Assembly (NCBI RefSeq): GCF_001468265.1 | Contig: NZ_LNRZ01000001.1 | Location: forward strand, 310,001-374,000 | Origin: Sphingopyxis sp. H050 | Lineage (GTDB): Bacteria > Pseudomonadota > Alphaproteobacteria > Sphingomonadales > Sphingomonadaceae | Direction of reading: 5' to 3' | DNA length: 64,000 nucleotides | Shown here: positions 24,224 to 32,705 of the stretch, piece after piece | Layout of the letters: every line of letters begins with the position of its first letter | Position numbering within the stretch: position 1 is the stretch's first letter | Notes under the pieces: model-generated | Database searches by the model: none | What the model saw: the letters and a program-made list of their open reading frames with translations, nothing else | Told to the model about the DNA's origin: nothing | Made by a program: the position numbers and the translations under genes

Positions 24224-24368
24224 TGTGGAATGCGATCGCGCCGCGGTCAAGACGTCACAGCGCCGGCATCGTCACATCGAACCTCGCGCAAATTCAAACG
24301 CCATCGACGCCGAGCCTATCCCTTATGGATCGCGTTTTGCGGTCCGGGCGCGGTTCGGCGGGTGGGGC

Positions 24369-24398
24369 AAAAAAAAGGGAGGGCGCCGCCCTCCCTTT
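24369..24398 (-). terminator. Intrinsic terminator of the TonB receptor gene
   Basis: Perfect 11-bp stem (AAAGGGAGGGC with GCCCTCCCTTT), 3-nt loop and, on the minus strand, an uninterrupted run of eight T residues. It is a textbook Rho-independent terminator placed 22 nt after the receptor stop codon and it isolates the receptor from the 24-codon gene. Confidence 0.92.
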
Positions 24399-24420
24399 CC
24401 TTGGCGCCAATGATGTTGCG

Positions 24421-27400
24421 TCAGTCCAGTTTGAACCGGATCCCGACGCGAAACTGGCGGCCGAGCAGGTCCGAATAGGTGCTGTTCGCCGCCAGGCCGG
24501 TTTCGGGCAGCAGCAGCGGGTTGGCGTTGAACAGGTTGGTGACGTTGAAGAAAAGCTCCGCTTGCGAGGCGCTTTCAAAGCGGATCTTCTGCGTCAGATT
24601 GAGGTCGACGTAGAACAGACCCTTGACGTGGTTGTTGTCGTAGGTCGGAAATTGGCTGGTCGAGGTCGGGCAGCCGGTCGTGCATTCGATCGCGTTGGCG
24701 AGATACTTGCCCGCGCTGACGCCGCGCCCGGTGACCGTCCCCGAGAAGGTCGGGGTCGAATAGTTGATGTTGGCGCGGAAAATCCATTTCGGCGTGCTGG
24801 CCTGACCGCCATTGGCGCCGACCGTGTTGACCGGCACCGTGCCCGGGATGCCGGTATCGGAGAGATTCTCGATATAGCGGGTGGCTGTGCCCTTCAGCGT
24901 GATCGCGGCGTTCTCGCCCACCGGCAGGCGATAGGCGGCGTCGAAGTCGATACCGCGCACCAGCTTGCTGACGAAATTGAATGGTTGCGTCCGGATCAGC
25001 TTGTAGGGGACGGTCGGCGTCGAGCGGGTCGGATCGTCGGTGATCGCGTCGCAATATTCCTGCCGCCCTTCAAAGCAGCGGTTGATCGTTTCCTGCGCGC
25101 TCAATGAATCGATCGCGTCCTCCAGGTCGATGCGGAAATAGTCGACCGATGCGGTGAAGCCCGGAATGAAGCGTGGGGTGACCACGCCGCCGATGTTCCA
25201 CGAATCCGCCTTTTCGGGGGTCAGGTTCGGGTTGCCCGTCGTCAGGCCCGAATAGGGGAAGAATTGCGGCCCGTTGGCGAGGTCGGGCGTGAAGGCCGGA
25301 TTGCGGACCGAATCGCTGTTCGCCGTACCGGCCTGGAACAGCTCATTGAGGTTCGGCGCGCGAATGTCGCGCGATCGCGTCACACGGAAGCGGATATCCT
25401 CGATCGGCGCCCAGGTTGCGCCCAACTTCCACGTGGTGACATAGCCCGAGTTCGAATAGTCGGTGCCGCGCACCGCACCGTTGAACTCAAGCCCAAGGCC
25501 GAGCGGGACCACGGTTTCGAGATAGGCTTCCTTCACATTGTAGCTACCGCGGAAGGGCAGGTAGTTGCCGACCGACCAGCGGTTGGTCGTCGTGCCGTTG
25601 GCGTTTATGATCGGCTGGAACTCGTCAGGCACGCTGCCGCGAATCTTTTCCTCGCGATATTCGGCACCGACCGCGACGCTGACGTCGCCGGCCCATGTCG
25701 CGAAAGGCGTCAGCGACAGGTTGGCGCCGGTGACGAACTGTTCGAGCACCTGTTTGCGGTACGGGTCGCCCAGCACATAGTCGATCGCAGCCGGATCGGC
25801 GACGCCGATGCCGAGGCGGTTCAGCGGCACGCAGTTCGGATCGTCGTTGGTGGTGACGGCGTCGACGTTGATCAGACACTGGATCGACCCGACGGCATAG
25901 CCGCGCGCATTGCCCGCCGGTGCAAAGGCCGCATTCGTCGCCTGCGCCATGCGCGTCACATGCATGATGTTGCGAAGCTGCTCGCGCAGATCCGACCGGC
26001 TGTACTGGCCGAAGACATCCCAGCGCGCGGCATTGCCGAACGCGTCGAATTCGCCTTGCGCGCCGGCGACGTAACGCTGGACCTGGCGCTTGTTGTTGAT
26101 GCCGCGGAACGGCAGATCTGCCGCGGTGGTCGTGATGCTGATCTGGGTGACCCCTGCGAGGCGCGCTGCGCCCAGCGTTTGCAGGGCGAAGGCGTTGCAG
26201 GTGATCGGAACCGGAACGGTCGTACAGCCCGTCGTGTTCAGGTTGGCCGAACCGAGGTTGGGCCCGGCGTTGAAGAAGACTTCCTGTTTGTTGAACGAGC
26301 CTTCGGCGAAAATCTCGACATTGTCGGAGATTTCATAGCTCAGGCGGCCATAGGCGCCCCAACGGTCGTCGCGGGGGTTGAGGCCGATGCGGCGGCCCGA
26401 GTCATTGACCCGCCAGTCGCCGCCGACCGTACGCGTGACCGCGGCAGCGCCGCCCAGCGCGGGGGAGTTGAACGAGCCATACTGGAACGGGATGACCTGA
26501 CCACCGTTGCCGAAATAGAGGCCGCGCAGTGCGTTCGCGGTGGTGCCGGTCGAGGCGGTGATGAAGCCGCCGGGCGCCTGGTTCGTCTGACCGGCATTTT
26601 GGCGGAAGGTGATGAAGGCGGGCTGGCCGTTGGTCGCCGTATAGGCCGGGTTCGCAAAGGCTAGGTAGCCCTTGTGGTTCCAAGGCCGGTCGTTCGGATC
26701 GACCTCGTAAATGCCGTCCTGATGCGCGACCTCGAGGTTGAACAGGGCGTGGCCGCGGCCGTCGGCGAAGGACTTGCCGCCCGCGATGCTGCCCGAATAG
26801 TTGAAGCCGTCGCCGACGTCGGTGATGCCGATATCGCCGGTGATGCGCACGCCCGTCATCTTCTTGTCGAGGATGAAGTTGACGACGCCGGTGACGGCGT
26901 CCGAACCATAGGCCGACGAGGCGCCGCCGGTGACGACCTCGACCCGCTCGACCAGCGCCTGCGGAATGGTGTTGATGTCGACCCAGCCGAAAATCGTCGA
27001 ACCGACCGAGCGGCGGCCGTCGACCAGGATCAGGACGCGGCCCTCACCGAGGTTGCGGAGGTTGAGCGCGTTGATGCCCGCCGAACCGTTCGAGATGTTG
27101 AGGCGCGAGTTGGCGGGCTTGGTCGAACCGGCGAGCTGAGGCAGCTGGTTCACGAAATCGGCGATATTGTTCGTCGGCGAAGTGTTCTGAATGTCTTCGC
27201 GGGTCAGCACGACCAAGGGGGTTGGGGCCTGGAACCCGTCGCGGACGACGCGCGAGCCGGTGACGACGATCTGGTCGGCGGCCGCCGCCTCGGCCGCGTC
27301 GGCGGGCGCAGCGCTCTCCTGCGCCAGGGCGGGTGCGCCATGCACCAGCGCCAGCGCGGTCATCGCGGCGCCGAAAGCACTGCGGCGGCCCAGCGGCCGG

Positions 27401-27423
27401 CGAACTCGTCCAAAATCATGCAT
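24421..27423 (-). CDS. TonB-dependent outer-membrane receptor (long form)
   Basis: 1000 residues from ATG at 27423. The signal peptide ends near GAPALA|QES, a short acidic-Ala stretch follows, then a TonB-box-like DQIVVTGSRVVRDGFQAPTP and a plug with the YGSDAVTGVVNFILDKK segment characteristic of the large sphingomonad/xanthomonad receptors. The barrel ends VGIRFKLD. Such receptors take up peptides, oligosaccharides or aromatic compounds. It is transcribed alone, ends at an intrinsic terminator and is divergent from the acylase gene. Sharing an intergenic region with that gene suggests a linked role in peptide or N-acyl compound uptake, but this is inference. Confidence 0.92.
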   Translation of the reverse strand: MHDFGRVRRPLGRRSAFGAAMTALALVHGAPALAQESAAPADAAEAAAADQIVVTGSRVVRDGFQAPTPLVVLTREDIQNTSPTNNIADFVNQLPQLAGSTKPANSRLNISNGSAGINALNLRNLGEGRVLILVDGRRSVGSTIFGWVDINTIPQALVERVEVVTGGASSAYGSDAVTGVVNFILDKKMTGVRITGDIGITDVGDGFNYSGSIAGGKSFADGRGHALFNLEVAHQDGIYEVDPNDRPWNHKGYLAFANPAYTATNGQPAFITFRQNAGQTNQAPGGFITASTGTTANALRGLYFGNGGQVIPFQYGSFNSPALGGAAAVTRTVGGDWRVNDSGRRIGLNPRDDRWGAYGRLSYEISDNVEIFAEGSFNKQEVFFNAGPNLGSANLNTTGCTTVPVPITCNAFALQTLGAARLAGVTQISITTTAADLPFRGINNKRQVQRYVAGAQGEFDAFGNAARWDVFGQYSRSDLREQLRNIMHVTRMAQATNAAFAPAGNARGYAVGSIQCLINVDAVTTNDDPNCVPLNRLGIGVADPAAIDYVLGDPYRKQVLEQFVTGANLSLTPFATWAGDVSVAVGAEYREEKIRGSVPDEFQPIINANGTTTNRWSVGNYLPFRGSYNVKEAYLETVVPLGLGLEFNGAVRGTDYSNSGYVTTWKLGATWAPIEDIRFRVTRSRDIRAPNLNELFQAGTANSDSVRNPAFTPDLANGPQFFPYSGLTTGNPNLTPEKADSWNIGGVVTPRFIPGFTASVDYFRIDLEDAIDSLSAQETINRCFEGRQEYCDAITDDPTRSTPTVPYKLIRTQPFNFVSKLVRGIDFDAAYRLPVGENAAITLKGTATRYIENLSDTGIPGTVPVNTVGANGGQASTPKWIFRANINYSTPTFSGTVTGRGVSAGKYLANAIECTTGCPTSTSQFPTYDNNHVKGLFYVDLNLTQKIRFESASQAELFFNVTNLFNANPLLLPETGLAANSTYSDLLGRQFRVGIRFKLD

Positions 27424-27819
27424 GTTAACAGTCCCCTTTTTGACCAAGGGCTGCGCCGTGAGCCGTCCAACGCGTACTCCCGACCGCCCTATTGTCCCAC
27501 CTGATCGCCTGGCGGATGTCTCGCTCCGCCCTTTTATTTTTTCATGATATTCTTTGCGCGCCTCGGTCATCGCGGGGGCCGGAGGCCGCGGACAGCCGAT
27601 TTCGTGACAGCGAGGTTACAGGGTGGCCGCGGCCGGTCAACAGCTTCGCTGCTAACCTCGCGATATGGACATATAGCCCAAGGGAATGGGTAGCGTGAAG
27701 CATGGCCGAAGCCGGATAGCTTGCAGTTATAGGGGGCGGTTCGCTTGTTATGGCCTGCGGGTATGTTGCTGGGATAGGGTCTGCTTTTGCTGTCGTTATC
27801 CATTTGGGGGGAGGGGCCG
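27424..27819. promoter_or_regulatory. 396-nt divergent intergenic region
   Basis: No gene is visible here. It must contain the promoters of the TonB receptor (minus) and the acylase (plus). A 9-bp inverted repeat GCGAGGTTA (27610-27618) with TAACCTCGC (27653-27661) encloses the palindrome GGCCGCGGCC, and a LysR-like site lies at 27716-27733. The run between 27480 and 27600 shows no feature I can name. Confidence 0.5.
27716..27733 (+). promoter_or_regulatory. Predicted LysR-type site upstream of the acylase gene
   Basis: ATAGCTTGCAGTTATAGG, an ATA-N9-TAT dyad followed by AGG. It matches the sites at 37575-37592 and 38546-38563, points toward the acylase and ends 86 nt before its TTG start. 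The TATAGG half could also serve as a -10 element. The regulator is inferred to be the LysR protein encoded at 37589-38473. Confidence 0.5.
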
Positions 27820-30219
27820 TTGATCCAGCGCCGTGCGTTCTTGCTGGCTTCCGCCGCACTTGTCGCGACGCCGGGGGAGCTTTGGGCAAAACCGCGGATC
27901 AAGGGCGGCACGCGCAAGATCGGCCTGGCGGGCGCCCGGGCGCCGATCGAGGTGATCGAGGACGAACTCGGCGTTCCGCACGTCCGCGCCGCCTCGCTGC
28001 ACGATGCCTATTTCGGGCAGGGCTATCTGGTTGCGCGCGACCGACTGTTCCAGATCGACATGGAGCAGCGCCGGGACATGGGGCGGATGGCCGAGGCGTT
28101 CGGCCCGCGTTTCGTCGCCGCGGACAAGGCGGCGCGGCTGTTCCTGTATCGCGGCGACATCGACGCCGAACTGGCCGCGATGCCGCCCGATGTGCTCGAT
28201 TGCGCGCGCGGCTATGTCGCCGGGGTCAATGCCCGGATCGACGAGCTGGCCGCCGAACCATCGCAGCTGCCGCTCGAATATGGCATCCTCGGGATCAGCC
28301 CGCTGCGCTGGGATGTGCGCGATCTGGTCCGCAATCGCGGCATCGGCATGGGCGACGCCGACGACGAGATACGCCGCGCCCAGCTTCAGGCGCGGGGATT
28401 GCTCGAGGCCGAGCAGTTGATGATCCCGCTGCGCCCCGCCTGGTCCTTTACCGTGCCCGAAGGCCTTGACGTCGCGGCGGTCAGCGAGGCCGATCTCGGG
28501 GTGCTGGACCCCGCGAACCGTCCGCTCGATTTCGATCCGGTGCAGGAGGCGCGCTTCGACCCCGAAACGCGGACGAGCGATCGCTTTGCGCTGGGCAGCA
28601 ACGCGTGGACGGTTGCCGGGTCGCGGACGGCCACGGGGCGGCCGATCCTGGCCAACGACCCGCATCTGGGCATCGGACGTGCGAGCCCGCGGCATATGGT
28701 GCATCTGACCGCGCCGGGGCTGGACGTCATCGGGGCGGGTTCGCCGGGGCTGCCCGGGATCATGCAGGGCCACACCGACCGCTTCGCCTTCGGTCGCACC
28801 AATTTCCATATCGATCAGACCGACCTGTTCATCCTGCGCACGAAGGAGGGCGACCCCGCCCGCTATTGGCACCAGGGCGAATGGAAGGCGTTCGAGATTT
28901 TCGAGGACGAGATTGCGGTCAAGGGCGCGCCGCCCGAGCGCGTTACGCTGCGCTATGCCGGGGGACGTCCGATCGTCTCACAGGATGCGGCGCGAAACCG
29001 CGCGGTCGCCTTTGCGACGGCCAGCATGTTGCCGGGCGCGAATTCGCGCTTTGCGATGATTGCGATCAACCTGTCGAAGGATTGGGCGTCGCTGCGCCAG
29101 GCGTTCAAGCTGCATGTCTCGCCGACCAACTTCCATTATGCCGATATTGACGGCAACACCGGCTGGCAGACGATCGGTTTCGTGCCGCGGCGGCCCAAGC
29201 ACGACGGCTTGTTTCCGGCACCCGGCGACGGCGATTTCGACTGGACGGGCATCCTGCCGGTCGAGGATATGCCGCACGTCTATAACCCGCCCGAAGGCTG
29301 GTTCGCCTCGGCGAACCAGATGAACCTGCCCGCGGGCTATCCCTATCGCGAGCGGATCATCAGCTTCAGCTGGAGCGATTCCTTTCGCTATGACCGCTGC
29401 GCCGAAGTGCTGCGCGCGCAACCGAAACACCGGATCGCCGACAGCATCGCGTTGCAGCACGACGTCCAGTCGCTGCCGGCGCGCGCCTTGCTCAAGCTGC
29501 TTCCGAGCGCGCCCACGGCCGAGGCCGCCAAGGCGGTCGCGCTGCTGCGGCGCTGGGACTGCGGGATCGAGGCCGACAGCGCCGCGGCGCTGCTCTATGA
29601 AATGGTGATGCTCGCGCTATCGGCGGACTTTCGCGAGCGGATTGTCCCAGCGGGCGCAAAGGACCTGATTTCGTCGGTCAACCTGTCCGAAATGTTGCGT
29701 ATCCTGGCGTCGCCCGACAATCGTCTGGGCGAGGATCCGGTTGCCGAGCGCGACGCAATGATCGACCGCGCGCTGGTCGCGGGCTGGAACCGGGCGATCA
29801 CGCTCGGGGGTCCCGATCCGGCGGGCTGGCAATGGGGCGACCTGCACCGTGTCGCGATCGAGCATCCGCTTGCGGCGTCCAATCGTGCGATCGCGGCCGC
29901 CTTTCCAAAGATCGAGGGCGGGCGCTCGGGCGGCGACGGCCAGACGCCGATGGCGCGCGGTTTCAACGCGCGGCGCAGCTTCAACGTCTCGCACGGCGCA
30001 AGCTATTTGTTCGTCGCCGACGTCGGCGCATGGGACAACAGCCGCTTCCTGCTGCTGCCCGGACAGTCGGCCGATCCGCGCTCGCCGCGCTACCGGGACT
30101 TCTATCCCCTATGGCTCGCGGGGACGATGCAGCCTTTGTGGTTCAGCAACGCGGCGGTGGATCGGCATGCCGTAGCCCACACCGTTTTGACCCCGAAGCC
30201 TAGAGCATTTCGGCAATAG
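27820..30219 (+). CDS. Penicillin acylase family Ntn-hydrolase, exported
   Basis: 799 residues from a TTG at 27820, directly after GGGGGGAGGGG; an alternative TTG at 27787 lacks a ribosome-binding site. The N-terminus IQRRAFLLASAALVATPGELWA has a twin-arginine-like export signal. The alpha-subunit region carries IEVIEDELGVPHVRA and YFGQGYLVARDRLFQ. The autocatalytic site is ALG|SNAW, with the mature beta-subunit nucleophile at about Ser260, and the conserved beta-subunit Asn/Arg region follows. The family hydrolyses amide bonds of N-acyl amino acids, penicillins or acyl-homoserine lactones in the periplasm. It is convergent with dacB (20-nt overlap). A LysR-like site in front links it to the D-amino-acid genes. 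Confidence 0.88.
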   Translation: MIQRRAFLLASAALVATPGELWAKPRIKGGTRKIGLAGARAPIEVIEDELGVPHVRAASLHDAYFGQGYLVARDRLFQIDMEQRRDMGRMAEAFGPRFVAADKAARLFLYRGDIDAELAAMPPDVLDCARGYVAGVNARIDELAAEPSQLPLEYGILGISPLRWDVRDLVRNRGIGMGDADDEIRRAQLQARGLLEAEQLMIPLRPAWSFTVPEGLDVAAVSEADLGVLDPANRPLDFDPVQEARFDPETRTSDRFALGSNAWTVAGSRTATGRPILANDPHLGIGRASPRHMVHLTAPGLDVIGAGSPGLPGIMQGHTDRFAFGRTNFHIDQTDLFILRTKEGDPARYWHQGEWKAFEIFEDEIAVKGAPPERVTLRYAGGRPIVSQDAARNRAVAFATASMLPGANSRFAMIAINLSKDWASLRQAFKLHVSPTNFHYADIDGNTGWQTIGFVPRRPKHDGLFPAPGDGDFDWTGILPVEDMPHVYNPPEGWFASANQMNLPAGYPYRERIISFSWSDSFRYDRCAEVLRAQPKHRIADSIALQHDVQSLPARALLKLLPSAPTAEAAKAVALLRRWDCGIEADSAAALLYEMVMLALSADFRERIVPAGAKDLISSVNLSEMLRILASPDNRLGEDPVAERDAMIDRALVAGWNRAITLGGPDPAGWQWGDLHRVAIEHPLAASNRAIAAAFPKIEGGRSGGDGQTPMARGFNARRSFNVSHGASYLFVADVGAWDNSRFLLLPGQSADPRSPRYRDFYPLWLAGTMQPLWFSNAAVDRHAVAHTVLTPKPRAFRQ

Positions 30220-31681
30220 CAACGAGTGCGCGGTCCACCGCGGCGCTTGCCTGGGCGTCGGTGTCCTCGGGCATGTCGTTCGCCAGCGCCGAGAAGACCA
30301 GGGTCTGGCCGCTGCGCGCGATGAAATAGCCCGACAGCGCGCGCGAGGCGTTGAGCGTCCCGGTCTTCGCGAACAGCTTGCCCTCGAGGATGGTGCCCTT
30401 GAAGCGGTTCTGGAGCGTGCCGTCGCGCCCGGCGATCGGCAGCGTTGTGCGCCAATCCGTGCCCCATGGCTGGCGCGCGATCCAGCTGAGCAGCCCGACC
30501 GCGGCGCGCGGGCTGATGCGGTTGTAGCTCGACATGCCCGACCCGTCGGCGAAGAAATAGCCTGTGGCGGGCAGCCCCGCCTCAGTCATGACCCTGCGCA
30601 TCACCGCCTGCCCGTCGGCGATCGAGCCGCTGCCAGCGTTGCGCGACACGCGCCGCAGCATCAGCTCGGTGTGGAGATTCTGGCTCTCCTTGTTGATCCG
30701 CACCATATTCTCGGCGAGCGACGGCGCGGGCAGCTCGGCGAGCATCGCGGGCTCGGCGGGCAGAACGACCGGGCCCCCGTTGCGGTTCCTGGGATCGTCG
30801 GCGGCGGTCAGCGGGCGGTGGCGCACCTCGATCGCGCCATCGACGCGGACGCCGCGTGCCTTCAGCAATTCGCCGAGACGCCATGCCGAATAATGGGCCG
30901 GATCGTCGATGCCATAGCGAAGGGTCAGTGGCCCGGCCTCTGCGCCGACCGTGCCGGTCAGACGCAGCGCGCGGCTGTTCGGCATACGGAAGGCCTCGAT
31001 ATTCTCCGCCTTGCCTGCGACGGTCGCGACCAGATTTTCGACGATATAATAGCCCGATGCCTGAAGAGCGGGCTTCGTGCCGACCGCTCCGGGCGTCAGC
31101 GTCATCACCAGCTCATTATCGTCGAGCGTCAACGCCGAAACGCCGGTGCCATAGCGCGACTGGATATTGTTCCAGCTCATCCCCGGGCTCCAGCGCTCGT
31201 CGGGAAACCAGCTGTCGTCGCCGACGATGTTGCGGACATGGCGCGTCTTCGCGGCGACCGCGTCGGCGAGTGTCTGAAGGCAGTCGGTCTTGCAGTCGTC
31301 GGCGCTCGACAGCACCGCGTCGCCGCGGCCGTGCAGTACGACATCGGCAACGCCGCCCGCGCGTTCTTCCAGCCGCACCCCCGCGCCCTTCGCGGTGCGC
31401 TGGAGCATGGGCAGTTCGGCATAGGCGATCGCGGTCGTGAACATCTTGGTGTTCGAGGCCGGGATGAAGCGCTGGTCGGGGGCGATCGACACGAGGATTT
31501 TACCGTCGAGCGTCGTGACGAGCACGCCGAAGCGCGATCCTGCCGGCCCTTCGGCGAGCTTCTGTTCGACGATTGTCTGCGGCGATGGCGCCGCCGGGGT
31601 CGTTTGGGCGCCGGCCGTCGTCAACGAAAGCGACAGGGCGAGAGCCGATGCGAAAGTGAAGCGTGCAATCGATGGGGTCAT
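30200..31681 (-). CDS. dacB: D-alanyl-D-alanine carboxypeptidase/endopeptidase (PBP4 type)
   Basis: 493 residues from ATG at 31681, one base after the upstream stop codon. A signal peptide ends near TTAGA|QTT, so it is periplasmic. Peptidase family S13 motifs: SNTK (S76-x2-K79), the SxN-type box in GSGMSSYNRISP and KTG in FAKTGTLN. The ~150-residue insertion between the first two motifs, typical of PBP4, is present. It removes terminal D-Ala or cleaves D-Ala-mDAP cross-links. Last gene of a six-gene minus-strand operon with an AmpG-like permease and D-Glu genes, so it probably releases peptidoglycan peptides or D-Ala for uptake. Confidence 0.9.
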   Translation of the reverse strand: MTPSIARFTFASALALSLSLTTAGAQTTPAAPSPQTIVEQKLAEGPAGSRFGVLVTTLDGKILVSIAPDQRFIPASNTKMFTTAIAYAELPMLQRTAKGAGVRLEERAGGVADVVLHGRGDAVLSSADDCKTDCLQTLADAVAAKTRHVRNIVGDDSWFPDERWSPGMSWNNIQSRYGTGVSALTLDDNELVMTLTPGAVGTKPALQASGYYIVENLVATVAGKAENIEAFRMPNSRALRLTGTVGAEAGPLTLRYGIDDPAHYSAWRLGELLKARGVRVDGAIEVRHRPLTAADDPRNRNGGPVVLPAEPAMLAELPAPSLAENMVRINKESQNLHTELMLRRVSRNAGSGSIADGQAVMRRVMTEAGLPATGYFFADGSGMSSYNRISPRAAVGLLSWIARQPWGTDWRTTLPIAGRDGTLQNRFKGTILEGKLFAKTGTLNASRALSGYFIARSGQTLVFSALANDMPEDTDAQASAAVDRALVAIAEML

Positions 31682-31682
31682 A

Positions 31683-32705
31683 TTATGTCCGTTCGTCCCA
31701 AGCTGAAATGACCCGCTCGCCCACGGCGGGGCGGAGAGTCGCGATGCCGCTGTCGGCGTGGCGGGTCGGGTGGACCCGGTTGGTGAGCAACGTCCAGGCA
31801 AGGCCGCGCTCGAAATCGATCCAGAGGCCGGTTCCGGTGAAGCCCGTATGGCCGATGGTATTGGCCGAGCAGGTGTCGCCGCCGTGCCATCCGGTAAAGG
31901 CGCGCTCCCAGCCGCAGGTGCGATGGCGGTCGCCCGCGGTTCGGATTTCGGCGAGCATGGCGGGCGAGAGAATTTCGCCCGCCATCAGCGCGCGCGTGAA
32001 GCCGAGGACGCCCTCGACGGTGCCGAACAGCCCCGCATGGCCCGCGGCGCCGCCTAGCGCGAAGGCGTTTTCGTCATGGACCTCGCCCTTCATCACGCGC
32101 CCCCGCCAGCTGCAATGTTCGGTGGCGACCGCGGGGCCGGGCGGCGGGCCGAAGCCGAGCCCTTCGCCGAGTGGCCAATCCGACAGCGGTGCGCCGGTGA
32201 GGCGCTCGATCGCGATGCCGAGCAGGATGAAATTGATGTCCGAATAGACCGGCGGCCCGTGCCGCCATTCGCGTTGCAGCACGAAGGCGCGCAGCCGCGC
32301 CGGATCGTCGCCATAGGTATAGATGGGCTCTACCGCGGGCAGGAAGGTCCGATGCATCAGGCAGTCGCGGAAGGTTAGCCTGCGCTCGGCGGCGTTCGCG
32401 ACGTCATATTGGCGGAGATCGGGAATTGCGTCGGTCAGCGGGCGGTCGAGGTCGAGGCGGCCCTGTTCGGCGAGCGTCAGGATCATCACGGTCGTCGCGA
32501 TGACCTTGCTGAGCGAAGCGAGGTCGAACCAGTGCTCGCGCGTCAGCGCCTCACGCTCGGGGACGAGCGCGGCCATGCCGGCGAAGCGCACGGCACTTGC
32601 CCCCTGGGCGTCGATTACACCTAGCGCCGCGCCGGGAATGCGGCTGCTTTCGACCGCATCCAACGCTGGGGCGAAGCCCGCTTCGCAGACAGCTTCGATC
32701 GTCAT
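31683..32705 (-). CDS. Beta-lactamase-fold serine hydrolase, apparently cytoplasmic
   Basis: 340 residues. Class C beta-lactamase/D-aminopeptidase fold: SLSK (S64-x2-K67), YSD in PPVYSDINFILLG and HTG in IGHTGFTGTGLW. It starts MTIEAVCEAGFAP with no signal peptide, unlike AmpC, so it should act inside the cell, possibly as an esterase or D-amino peptidase on imported peptidoglycan fragments. Its ATG overlaps the permease TGA. A true beta-lactamase role is unlikely without export. The context with AmpG-like and PBP4 genes supports a cell-wall peptide role. Confidence 0.85.
   Translation of the reverse strand: MTIEAVCEAGFAPALDAVESSRIPGAALGVIDAQGASAVRFAGMAALVPEREALTREHWFDLASLSKVIATTVMILTLAEQGRLDLDRPLTDAIPDLRQYDVANAAERRLTFRDCLMHRTFLPAVEPIYTYGDDPARLRAFVLQREWRHGPPVYSDINFILLGIAIERLTGAPLSDWPLGEGLGFGPPPGPAVATEHCSWRGRVMKGEVHDENAFALGGAAGHAGLFGTVEGVLGFTRALMAGEILSPAMLAEIRTAGDRHRTCGWERAFTGWHGGDTCSANTIGHTGFTGTGLWIDFERGLAWTLLTNRVHPTRHADSGIATLRPAVGERVISAWDERT

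Noticed and set aside
31683..32705. An antibiotic-resistance beta-lactamase
   Set aside because: No signal peptide and the salvage-operon context argue against a periplasmic beta-lactamase.
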